DNA from: Rhyacophila brunnea
Taxonomy: Eukaryota > Arthropoda > Insecta > Trichoptera > Rhyacophilidae
Assembly: GCA_022495005.1 (NCBI GenBank)
Contig: JAGYXB010001104.1
Coordinates: 1,364,001-1,428,000, forward strand
Length of the DNA: 64,000 nucleotides
Reading direction: 5' to 3'
Under the pieces are notes generated by a model. That model was not told the origin of the DNA and searched no databases. It was given only the letters and a program-made list of their open reading frames with translations. Position 1 is the stretch's first letter. Every line of letters begins with the position of its first letter. This document shows positions 1 through 12,800 of the stretch, piece by piece. The translations under genes were made by a program, and so were the position numbers.

Positions 1-716
1 TTTAATTTAATATTAATATTTTGTGTCAACTGGATAACTACATAGATACATAAATGCTTAGTCAGTACGGTTAACAAATTATGATAGAAATCAATTTTAT
101 TTTAAAATCCACGGACAAGCATGTACTAGTTAACATATAAGAAACATTAATACTATCGACCGAAGGTACTTGGGAGAATTAGAATATAAAAAACAATTAT
201 TGCCCATGAGAGCGGGGTACAATTGTTAGAATAATAAATTTATAAAAGAACCTATCAAGGAATAGTTTTTGTATCTGACAAACTGTCTATCTGTACTTGC
301 AAATCCCATAGTACTGTAAGTAGTGGGGCAGGTTGGGTGATTAAAATCTTAGGTTGTTATTGTTTATTCAACTGGCAATACTGGACCAAACTCACACTGC
401 CTATTGACCATGTGTGGTGCCACTTCCCTTCCCTTGTTGCTTCTGTCACCAACAGCCCGCTTTATCTATTGTATTTCAAATAATTTATGTCTTACAAAAT
501 GGCGTTTTACAGGGGGAATAAACATTGAGGATACTGCCTGTATTTTGATTCTATACCTATGTATATCTCAAATTTGTGATTATTTAAACGCAATTTGACA
601 GGATAAAGTATACATGTATACAGAGAAAAAAAACAGAATTGCTACTGTGGAAATAATAACTAAGAACAGGAGCTTGTTTTTTTGTTGTTAAATAATATTT
701 TGCTCTTTCTTTAAAG
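1..716 (+). other. Vps13 intron, 3' portion (upstream exon lies outside window)
   Basis: AT-rich sequence ending in the acceptor at 715-716, just before the first visible Vps13 exon. The 64-codon open frame at 404-598 has no recognisable family and no good splice context, so I see nothing else here. Confidence 0.7.
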
Positions 717-854
717 GTTGGCGTCTCTAATACTTTGACCTACAATAGCCTGACGAAACAAGTGACATTTACACCGTACTTCCTGCTCATCAATAATGCT
801 CCGTTTGCCATTGATTGTCAAGAAATTGACAGACCAGGAGATCCTTACACCAGG
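717..854 (+). CDS. Vps13: Vps13 exon a (VAB region)
   Basis: 46 codons, phase 0 at both ends, flanked by AAAG| and |GTAAGT. Contains [19 protein letters not shown], typical of a VAB/SHR-BD repeat strand. Confidence 0.92.
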
Positions 855-3800
855 GTAAGTTTATTTCTAATAACGCATATTATCCGCTATTGTTATTCTT
901 TTATAATATAACATTAATCATGATTAATTTTATTTTATTATTTACATCGCAGAAGCCATTCTCAATGATAAATAGATAAGATTATACATATGCATACATA
1001 AGTACATAGGTTTTTTACTATTTTTAACTGATTAAATTGTATTATTTTGAGAGGACTTTTTGTGTTTTTTTTGTGGAGTGAAGTAATTATTGCATATGTC
1101 ATATGGTCCTACGTAAACACAGTAGTAAAATTACAAAAACATAACTAAACGTCTCACGTGCATTTGAAAAAAAGGAAGCATTCTATTGAATAGTTGTCTT
1201 AGCACAAAATTAATGATATGAAACTTATTAGTTGAGATTTAGTACAAGAAAATTCACCATTTTACACACCACATCGTGCATTCTAACATTTATCTAACAC
1301 GTATGCCTTGATGGGGGATTAAAAATCTTTTTGTGAGAAGTCGAAAGCATTACATAAAATCTGCTGAATTTGCCTCAGTTGACAGAAGTCGTCTTCAATA
1401 TACTGTCATTTATTAATCTTAATTTTATGGTTAAAATGTCTAATGTTCTGTATGTAAAATTCAAACAAATTTTTAAGACAGCTCATTGTATTGTGATTTC
1501 AGGTTGAGGCGAAATCCAGTAAACCTTTGTGGCCTTTATCGGAAAAAGACAATAAACTGATGAGACTGAAGGCGGTAGATCATCTGGCTGTCAGCGCGCC
1601 TTTCATTTACACTGATCAGCACACCTCTCTCCTCAAGTTGGACAATCAGGTAACTGGTAAACTAACCTTCATAGATAGTTAATACTATATAAAGAATTAA
1701 AATGATACATTGTTTATTATTGGTACAGTTTTTAATGGTCAATGAAGTCATCATGTAATTCATGATCTTTCAGAACTGTCTCAGTTCTTATATTCGTATC
1801 TATTAAACTAATGCCATGCACTTTCTTCAAGTACTTTTCAATAATAATGTAGAAAAAATATCATTCCATAATTTTTTTCCAGTTTGGAGGAATAAATGTG
1901 GAGACGCAAGTGAGTGAAGGCGGTGTGTACGTGACGCTGGGTCAGTACAGATCCGGTCTCGCTCCTGCTCTCATTATCAATCATACTCCTTACAGCATCA
2001 GCCTTTGGGAGAAGGAGAGCATTAACATTAGGTACGTAACATTATATAGGACGGGCAGCAATTGCACGAAACGGTTTTAATACAGATACCTACACGATGA
2101 CACATAGACTTAAGTTATGTTAATTATGAAAATATAAACATGCATGTCTTTTTTGAAGTTCTGTGTAAGAAATATAAAAAAACACCAAGTACTATAGTAT
2201 ACAATAAATATTGTATAAAGTTGTGTTTACTTCCTGGCAGGAGGTCTCTCTTCATATCATTTGCCACATTACTGAGGATGGTTATCACTGAAATTACAAG
2301 CGTTGTCAACAATCTCCTTCCATCTTGAGCAGTGCTTCTCAAACTTTTTCATACAAAATAAATCCAAGGCTCCACTCCCCAAAAATGTTAGTCTTTAGTG
2401 ACCTACAGTACTTTATTTAACATTAAGTAGGTACATTTTTATTAAAAATTATTTTAATAATTTTTCATTAATTGCTGTAAAGCAAAAATTAAAAAAAAAT
2501 TAACTTCAAATTTATTACAGCTGTACCCTGCAAAAACAATTTAATGAGAGGAGGGTGAATGCATATTTTACGTAATAAATCAATATCCAGTACAATGTTT
2601 GAAATGCTAATTCACAGGGTTTGCTCCAAAGTCTCCGTTGAAAGACACGACCTGTGTTTATTTTTTATTACCAGTAATGATAAAAATGTTGTTTCGCATA
2701 GATAGGTATGTTGTCGCAAAAGGAATTCTGATTGACAATGCTGCTTTTACGATTGACGGATATTCTTTCTGTCACCTTATCCAAAATTCTGCAAGACTTT
2801 TTTCATTAAATTCGACTTCAAGGGAATTATCTGATCTACTATCAACCATTCGTCTTGAGCTGCTCACGTAATATGATCATATTTTGAAGATTTAGCAAAT
2901 AGTGTTTTTATGCAATTGTACTTTTGGTATTCATTTAAGTTTGGGAAATAGGTATATGTTGAAAAATCGTTGTGATTCGACAATGTATAACATTTTTAAT
3001 TGAAGTCGAGAGTGATATTTCATTGGTGGTAAGACAGTCTCAAAGAAGCATAAAAACATATCTGCATCCTCGATTAATACCTTTTGACCACGAAGAAAGT
3101 TTTTTAGAAAGCTTGAAGTTTAATACTCAGAATTTAAATGTTGATATCTTTTCTCTATTCAATTCATTTACTAATCCGCCAACTATGAAACAAAACACAT
3201 CCATTTTTCATCACTGAAGTGGAAGGAAAGATTTGATTTTTTGTCATAAAGAAAGAGGCGAAGTTCATTACTAAGTTCTACAATTCTTATCTATATTGGA
3301 TAAAGTGTTGTGATCATGTAAAAATTTGACCTTGAGATTTTGACTGATTTGTATCAGGTATCGTCCAGTGATCACGTTATGATTTTTGTTTTTTCGCGGC
3401 TCCCTAGCAGAAGCTCCACGGCCCCCTGGGGAGCCGCCCCCCCCAGTTTGAGAAGTACTGATCTAGAGCGATCCTGTGCTGATCTAGTTGTTTCAGTAAT
3501 TATTGAGTCAGTCGCTTTCTTCATGCTGTCACTCAATCTGGAAGGCGCAGGCCTTTGCAACCTCCTACCTTTGACACTATTAGAGATCACTCTTCTCTCC
3601 TGGCTGCTTGGATCTTTTTTTATCATGTGGCCGAAGAATTGGAGAACACGTCTCTTGCAGTTGGCCGGGACACGTTCTTTAATCCCAAGCTCTACCAGTA
3701 CAGAGTCATTTGTAAGCCTGGCCGTCCATGAAATGCGGAGCATCCTCCGCCAGCACCATATCTCGAACGCGTCAATTCACTTCCTATCGATTTCTATTAA

Positions 3801-6800
3801 AGTTCAGGTTTCAACACAGTATAGGGAGATTGAAAATATTACCATTTTAACAAGTCTTTTTTTAGTGGTTTTTGTTATGCTTTTTATGATTTTTCTTAGT
3901 TTTTTTAAAAATAAATAATATTGATGTTTATATTTAGGAAAATCGATGGCATGCACAGCATGATGTACACATGGGAGAACCCTGCTGGACCTCGCATCAT
4001 CATCTTTGAAGGCCACAAGAAGAAAGAAATCGAAAACGACCTGCGAAAGGATGGGCTCGGAGAATTTATGTGAGTAACACTTAGTGTCTTTGTATTTTCG
4101 TAATGCCCCGGAAGACATGTGTTCATTTCAAAATTTTTGACATTACATTGTATTGTGTAAAATGAACTTTACGCGTGTCGGAAGCGATGTATCCATACTC
4201 GATGTCAGAGTACTAATGCCCCGCCCACTTTCCGCTTAATTTTTAAACGGTTATGTTATACATCTATGATTTATGTTAATATAGGTAGTTACCATTCAAA
4301 CGGTGTTAACATGGTAAATTTCCACTCAATGCTTACTATATGTTTTTCAGGGTGGGCAATGAGAGTCGAGTGTTCTGGGTGTCTTTCTTGGACGGCATGC
4401 AGCGCGTACTGCTCTTCACCCCCGACCTCCTGCTGGCGCACGGGGCGCACACGGCTGGTGAAGCAGGCGTCATTAACACTGAGGTCACCATCTCCATGCA
4501 CGGCCTTGGACTCTCACTAGTCAATAATCTGGTCCGGCAGGAGATCATGTACATCAGTATTGCCAGGTGAAATAATTTAATTGCATTTCAACCAGTGGCG
4601 ATTCTCCCTTGAGAGCGTTGGAGCGGTGCACACCCACCCACTCAATTTATGCGAAAAGACTTTTTTTAAATGAGTATTTAATTTATATTTGATTAATTAA
4701 AAGTGTTCTGATCTATTACCGTAGTCATTAATTCATATACAAAAACAAATTCTAATATGTGTTTTTAACCGGCTATTTTAAATAATAATATTATATGTTG
4801 ATGTGAGCGATATTCGCCATCGCTCGACCAAAGCGCCCAGTAATCTAATTTCGATTTCTTTGCAATGAGAAAGAGCGTCGTCTGGCGCGTGGAACAGCAA
4901 TACGTAAATATTTTTTCTACGTGCTCGGGAGCGACAGTTCAAGTCGCTCTCGGCCCGAACGCAGATTCATCGGTTTTAAAACAATACAGCCCGTATCAGA
5001 CGTACAATTATTGTATGACAATTTTTATTCAATATTATTATAAAAATAAATTCTTTTCACAGTACGCATTTAAATTTCTGCACATGTTGACAACATTTCT
5101 CAAATTTAGGCGAAGTACAATTTAAAAATAAACTTCAAGTTTTTTTTCAGTTTGATAACTAAATTCACAATGTTTATCAATTATGATATCTCTTCAAACT
5201 AGCTCTGTAATACGTCTGACTTTTGAGATAAAAATAAACTCAAAAATGAATTGTCTGTTATTTACAGCTTGGATAATTTTATAATGCTGATGGCGCCTCA
5301 GCATTATAAAACATTTTAATCGAAAAAAATCTCATTGACACATTTACGGAAACGGTTTTACTATTAAATTTAATTTTTACTATTCCGATGACATCAGTGG
5401 AAAGCGAAAGATGTTTTTTCACACTCAAACGGATCAAGTGTTTTAGTAGAAACACCATCGCGCAATCAAGATTGAACGCATTATGTATGCTCAGTATCGA
5501 AAAAAGAATGATACAAGAGATTCCTGACTTCAACAAACGCGTAATTGAAAAATTTGTGTCGATGAAAAACAGAAGAATGGATTTCTCATACAAATGAACA
5601 ATAAATCCCGGTCACTGCCAGATACGAGATATTTCGGTACTACTAATAATTCGGTCAAAACAAAATAGTTTGTGTTAAAGTTTAAAATCCATTTTTTTCA
5701 AGAAAAACTGTTTTTAGAGGTACAACAAATAATAAATAGTGAGTTATTTATTATTTCTTTTAAATGTACTAAATTAAAAAAACCATTAGTTTTTTTTTTT
5801 GATTTTTTGGTGAAGTTTTGATGAAGGCAAATGCCTTTTTACGGCAGTCAAAAGGTGAAAAAAGTGAACTCCCAGTAAAATAACTCACCGGTCGCCACTG
5901 ATTTCAACTAATTTAAATCTTTCCTTTGATTTTTTAAAAAATTATTATTATTAAAAATTATTTAAAAACATATTTTACCATTGTAACACTAATGCAAGCC
6001 GTTTTCATCTCGGTGTAGCCATAGAAAATATATCTTTGAGCGTAAAAGTAATACGCTCACGATGGTCGAGCGGATAAAGTGTGAACTTATGATGTCGTGA
6101 GTCGTAGGTTCGAGTCATGGGTTTGGCAAAAAAATTCACATAATTGTGTTTCAATGTGTGTTTGAATTCAGAGTATGGACCTAATAGATTGAGCAAGTGG
6201 CTAACATCCATTTCTCGTAAAAACAGAAATCTGTTAATACAATCTCCACTCTGTGGAGGTCCATTTATGATTTTTTAGGATCAGACATGGTTTGAAAAAA
6301 AAGTTTGATGTTTGCTACAAATAAATTTGGCTCTATAGATTAAAGTTTTCTTCAATGGCTTTATTTTGATGACTATTTGAGTGATGATGATTAATTAGAT
6401 TTTGCATTATCATAATTGAAACTAATTTAATTTTTTTAGTTCGGGCATCATATGGGAGCAGTGCAAATTGGGTTCCCGCCGCTTCAAGTCACTAAGCATA
6501 AAAGACACGGCCGTGATGGAGGACGCCTACCAGAGATTCCTCCAGGAGTGCCAGGTGGCCGATGCCATCGTACCCGGTAGAGCAAGACTCGACACTAAGA
6601 CAGAGGTGATTATTTTGATTGTGTCTCATTTTCCATCTGTGATTAATATGCCATAATATATTCTAACCCGATTTGTAAAGGTTGTTTTTTAAGCGCGATA
6701 GAACTTTCAATCAAATCTTGTTTATTCGAAAGATCAATAATACATGGCATTAATATTTGAACCTGATTTGGGGCATATAGCCACCGTGGCTGTTCTTGAC

Positions 6801-9800
6801 AACGTGCATTCTGGACGTCGAATTTTGGACTACTTTTTCGAGCACTGCTGGCCGTATATTACGAATAACATGAACAATGTTGGCTACCAAGCCATCAATT
6901 GTTGCTGAATTATAAGCATAGACCAGTGCTTTACATAGCCTCACAGGAAATCATCCAGAGTTGTAAAATTGCACAACCTTGGATGCCAATAGACAGAAAT
7001 CCATTTCTCGAAATCAACTTATGGCCAAATTTTGATATGGCACATAGTGCCGTGCCATCCTGTTGAAACCACATTACGTCCGAAATCGGAAACAGCTGTG
7101 ATTGTTGATTGTCTATTGCAAAAAGTTATATGACTTATAAATTTTAATTGGTAAATAAAGCATAAGTGCCAACTATAAGTTCCATAAAACATAAAGTGGC
7201 TAATATCTCATATTTATTGAGTCATTGAATCATGACCCATATTATATGGCTATCTGGTAGTTTTCTCTATGGCTTGTCTCCACCCGCTCCCTGTATTAAA
7301 AGACATGCAAGAATACCCGTGATCGGTCCATTCATCTGGAGGGAGCTCTTCCTTGTCCTTTCCAATCATTGAACTGACCAAATACGACAATTATTTCTAT
7401 GTTATCATGCTCTCTGCAGGCTATATGGTTGAAAAATTTCTTCCCGGCTCATTTCAATCAAGTAAATCCCTATATATAATAAAACCACTTGAGATTAAGG
7501 TAAACGGTGTAACTGTTGGTGGTGATAAACTCTTTCGTTTTAAATACGCAGGTGACACATTGCTCATTGCAAAATCACCAAAACTGATGCTTATCGCAAT
7601 CATAGGTATCAGTTTCTGTTAATTATGCCTGGAAGATACACATTATCACGCCATGGCAGTGAGTGAACGAGAGCAAGCACCTTAATTAAAACAGTAAAGT
7701 AAAATTGTTGTTTATCATTCCAGGTTGACTTCGAGACGATGGAATTACTGAAACCCAACCACCGGCGCCTAAGGCGGACTCTGGCCCCGGGAGTATGGGT
7801 CCAGTGGGGAGGGGGCACTCACAAGACGCAGCTGCACGCTCGTCTGCACCGCCTGCAGGCTGACCAGCAGCTACCCACTCCCACCTTCCCTGTTGTGCTG
7901 GCTCCCGTGCCACCTCCCAAGAGTGTTGCTTCTTCTCATGGTATGTTTGCATTATAAAGCTGACTCCCCTATTTTCCTTCGCTGTGGTTTTCCAGTAATC
8001 GACCTCCGGCACTTTTATATTTTCCCCATGTCTTGTATTAAATAAAATGTCTCATGAAAATAACTCCACTCTGAGGTTTGAATGCTTCATTTTGATTCAT
8101 AATGAGGATCTGGTGGGTTGAGCGTATGACTGTTTTTTTGTAAAAAAGCCTGTTAAGATAACCTAAACCCTGTAGAGGCCCAAATGTTCCATTAATGCAG
8201 CGATTTACAAACTGGGAGGCGCGGAGTGTTGCAAAGGGAGGCGCGAAATTAGTGAAATTGAAATTAATGTAGCCACAGGTTTGCAGTTTGCAAATGCATA
8301 GTTTATAAAACGGCCGCTAGTTATAAACTACATAAAAAAACAGTCCCTCCTATAAAAGGTTGTTTGCAAACCTGTCTGAAAAAATGGAGACTAATTTTAT
8401 AATACCTCACTTCTATACTATTATAATTGTGAAGCGCGCTGCCTATCTCGTGAAAAAATGAAATAAAAGGGTAAAATCATAATGTTGAAATTTGAGGCAA
8501 ATTTGTTTAGGAACGATAATTTTGTTGTTAAACTTGTATATTTGGTTGATATTTAAAAAAAAAATTGAGTGAATAAATCAATACAAGGACCACTAATGCA
8601 TTCACTGATTTAAAAAGACAAAGTGAAGGCATTTATAAAAAAATGGAGCTTTGGAAATCAAAATTACAAAAAAAATAAGTTGGCCATGTTTCCACTTTTA
8701 AATGATTTTTGCTCCAGATGTATTGAAGCAAACAAAAATCTATTTACTGAGTTCTTGGTTAGTTTGCTAATGCACTTTTCACATTATTTTATTAATATGT
8801 AGTAAAAAAAGTCGCCTGCGGCCAGTGTTCGAAATAGAAAATTTTACGAACCGGAACGCTCAATATTTTTTCAAAAAATATGTGCAATATTCGATATAAT
8901 AACTAATACAAAAATATCTCAGTTTTACATAATGTACTTTATAAAACATTTTCATCACCACATTCGCCCGAATCAGTTGTTTGTGACATCAAAATATATA
9001 ATAATATAAGTTTACGAAATCGTTTACAAAATCATAACATTAATATACAAATATAAATATCTAAATGTATATGAATCTACTGTACGACAACATTATTTAG
9101 GCGACAACAGGAAGTCGCCCGTGTCACTTATAGAATATTTCTCAATGTTGTCATTTTTTGAGAAAACAAATCCCGCGAAATTAAGTTTTTAATTTATAAC
9201 AATTCTATTCTCAATAAGTAATTAATTTATAAATCTAATTATTGTTTGATAAGTATCAATAGAAAAATAATTTCACCTCATTACTATTATATTAGGTTAA
9301 TTAATACAGCGTAATTATTGAATTTGGAAGGAAATCTATCATTGAACCCACATTAACTGATAATATTGCTGCAGGTATTTATGAATTAAATAATTAGGAG
9401 AACACAAATTATGACTAAATAAGTAGAAGTGAAAGATATAACATATTCAATATTATATTGATGACATAATCACATTTTTTTATAATTTACAAATGCCGTC
9501 TTTTATATCGTATTTTTAGTAAAATTGTTGTAGAAACACATACCTACTGTGAAAATAATTTTCTATAAATTAAATTATATCCACCTAACATTATAAACTT
9601 TAAAACAATATGTACCTACTTATCGGTTTAAAAATACAAGAGGACAACTAATTAACTAACCGTAAATACAAATAAGATTAAAATAATTGATAACATCATA
9701 TGTAAGGTCATCAACACAACTTTTAAAAGTACATTTCCAAGGACACGATATTAAAAATTGATTAAATCAATCATCATGTGAGGTATTCTACACCAGACAT

Positions 9801-12800
9801 ATTGGTGTCATCATCACTCGATACTAATTTATTCACTTTCACTACTGCTATCAAAATTGACACTAAAAACTAAACTTTGGTCACTCATAGTCTCACAACA
9901 TCTATCTTTTATCATATAATCCTCTTCCAAATGTATTGTGTGTTCACATTGTTTTTTCCAATAGTCCGGTGTTATCGTTCCAAAAGCATCTTCTGTTAGC
10001 CTTTGCATGTCAGCTGCTCGGCAATCAACATTATTACTTGCAATTCTTCTTTTCACAAGTGACCACATAAATTCTATTGGGTTAAGATCACAGTGGTATG
10101 GTGGTAGACGAACTACTGTTGAGCCTTTTTCTTTGATCAGCTCGTCGAATAAATACTTTGGTGTTGGTTTATTTCTATCAATTATTTCTTTTAATTTAGT
10201 TTTAACCATATTTTCTTCGAATATAATATTATTTTCTTTCAGCCATTCTTTCATAACGCTTTTTTTATTGGCCATAGTTGGCGGTTTATTTATTTTAACG
10301 CTATGGTAAGGGGCATTATCGATAACTATTATAGAATTTGTGGGAATGTTTGGAACAAGGCGTGTTTCCACCCATTGTTTAAAATTAGTTGTATTCATAT
10401 CGTCATGGTAGTCTCCAGATTTTGATTTAGATTTAAATATTACCAATCCATTATTAATAAACCCATTTTCACTCCCAGCATGTATTATGCATAATCGAGG
10501 ACCAGCGGATTCGGTTTCAAAACTTCTCTAATATCATCACTATGCCAACATTTATTCATAACATAGGATGCGTGCACGTATGTTTCATCTACATAGAACA
10601 CAGGACGATTTTCACCATGCCGATTATTTCGCATAGTCTTGAGATATCTACCTCTCCACGCAACTATGTCGTGTCTCTCTATGATAACATTTCTTTTAGA
10701 AAGGCTTTTTTTAAATTTAACCTGGCACTCGCGGGCTATTGTAGTATGACGAATTCACTCTCCGCGGTGACGGTTTTTGTTTAATTTAACTTCTGTGTTT
10801 CATAATAAAAATGGTAATAAAAAATGAGTTTTATGGCTCTTTAGGCGCCTAGACATGTTCAGATTATTTTACAACATTAAAAAACCGTAATAAATCAGTC
10901 ATAATGTCAAAAATATCCGAAGAAATTAATTCTATACAAAGACTCACCATTTAGAAGATTTCCGCCATTTTGTTTTATGTATATGGAGCACTGCAAGGCT
11001 TGTATTTTGTTATTCGTCGCTTGACGCGAGTATAGAAACACTTCACAAATGGTAATAAAATCACACATAATGTTTTTTCCCTGAGTAGGGTCGTAAATAT
11101 AGCACAATAATTTTAGACTAAACAAACTTTTAGGCAGACACTTAAACAGCTATTAAATATTATTACTGAGTTACATATTTATTTTTACTTTTCACATTTA
11201 AAATTGTTTTGAAGAGTGGTAGATTTTATAACACGGACTGAGACATAAAGCCACATTGCAAATACAACACATATATCTAGATAGAGATGTTTTTTTTTTT
11301 ATTAATTTTTGAATTTCCGCACACATGACAGCGTCTTCTGGGCTTTTTATTATTTGCCGTGGGCGGAATGTGTTCCGGCAAATGATCTGTTAAAGTTCTA
11401 GGTAACAACCTCAATGGATTTTCACTAGTCGATGGTCTGGGTTGTGGAGTTTTCGTGATTTTCACAGCGTACTTAGCAACTAATTGTTTTATCACGACTA
11501 ACTGAAATTCTCCTAAAGTTTTTTTTACTACCAGTAACAGATTTATACATATAGAATGAATTTAATAAATAGAGGTCAATCATGTGAAATGCTACTTTTT
11601 TGTACCATTTCACAGATTTCCTCATGCACGACAAGCTGCTGAGCATCATGTCGGCCTTGTCGACAGTCCCCATATTTTTATTATACTCTAAGATGCACTT
11701 TGGCTTCATAATGGGTTCTCCGGTTCTAAAATTAGTTTTACCGGTTGGACCGAAGGAGTCATCGTGCATGGTTGTAAGCATGTGGACATCTCTTCTGTCA
11801 CACCATTTGAGAGCCAACAGTGGGCTTTTTGACTTTGCCTCTGTCTCCCCCTTTTTCAGCTTTTTGAAGCATGGCATTTCTTTGCGATTCTTACGTACAG
11901 TCCCACAAGCATTGGTTTTATTTTCATGGAGGTGTTTGAATAACTGTGGACCGGTGTACCAGTTATCGCACCACAACGAATGCCCTTTGCCCAGATACTC
12001 AGTCAGCAGCATTGTCACAACAGCTCCGGAAATTCCAAAGTTTTGGCTATCCACTATGTCTGTCCCGTCACCACAATAAATAATAAAATCTAAAATATAA
12101 CCCGTCATAACGTCACACAGCACGAACATTTTGATACCGAAACGATGACGCTTCGATGGAATAAATTGTTTAAAAATAAGTCTCCCTTTAAAAACAATAA
12201 TGCTCTCATCGATACAGAGATTTTGATGCGGAATCATCGTGTCTTTGAAAATTTTGCGTGTATGCTCTAAAAGTAACCTAATTTTATTTAGTCTATCTGA
12301 GGTAACACTTGTTGGATCGGAAAAATGGAGCATTTGGAGCAATAACTCATATCGGTCTCTAGGCATTGTCTGACCGAAAATGGGTGCACTTAAAAACAAT
12401 CCGTACTCCAGTGTTCTTCTAGTGACAAATGTTTGTTTCGTGTCATGAGCATTGACACCGCAAAAAATGCATATAATTCTGATACAGTTGTATCGATCCA
12501 ATTATGAGAACGTGATTTTGGTCCAAGTTCTTGAGTATTATATTGATAGTGAAAAAAAATGTTTGTTTGTTGGACTACCTTCAACATTATATCACGGTTT
12601 AAAAAATGTTCAAAAAAAAGACACTCAGGCGAAGTCTCAGTCAAATCGCTGTTTGCTATGCCGGATTGAAAATCATCAAACTCATACACGATCGGAACAT
12701 GGGGTCCGGATGTCCATGTTCTCAAGTGTTCAATTGGCTCTTCTGATATATCTACATCACTGAGGTCAGATGGTTCCAATTCTTCTTCAGACATTTCGTA

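Noticed and set aside
3804..4118. 104-codon minus-strand open frame over Vps13 exon d
   Set aside because: Antisense shadow of a conserved exon; no similarity of its own.
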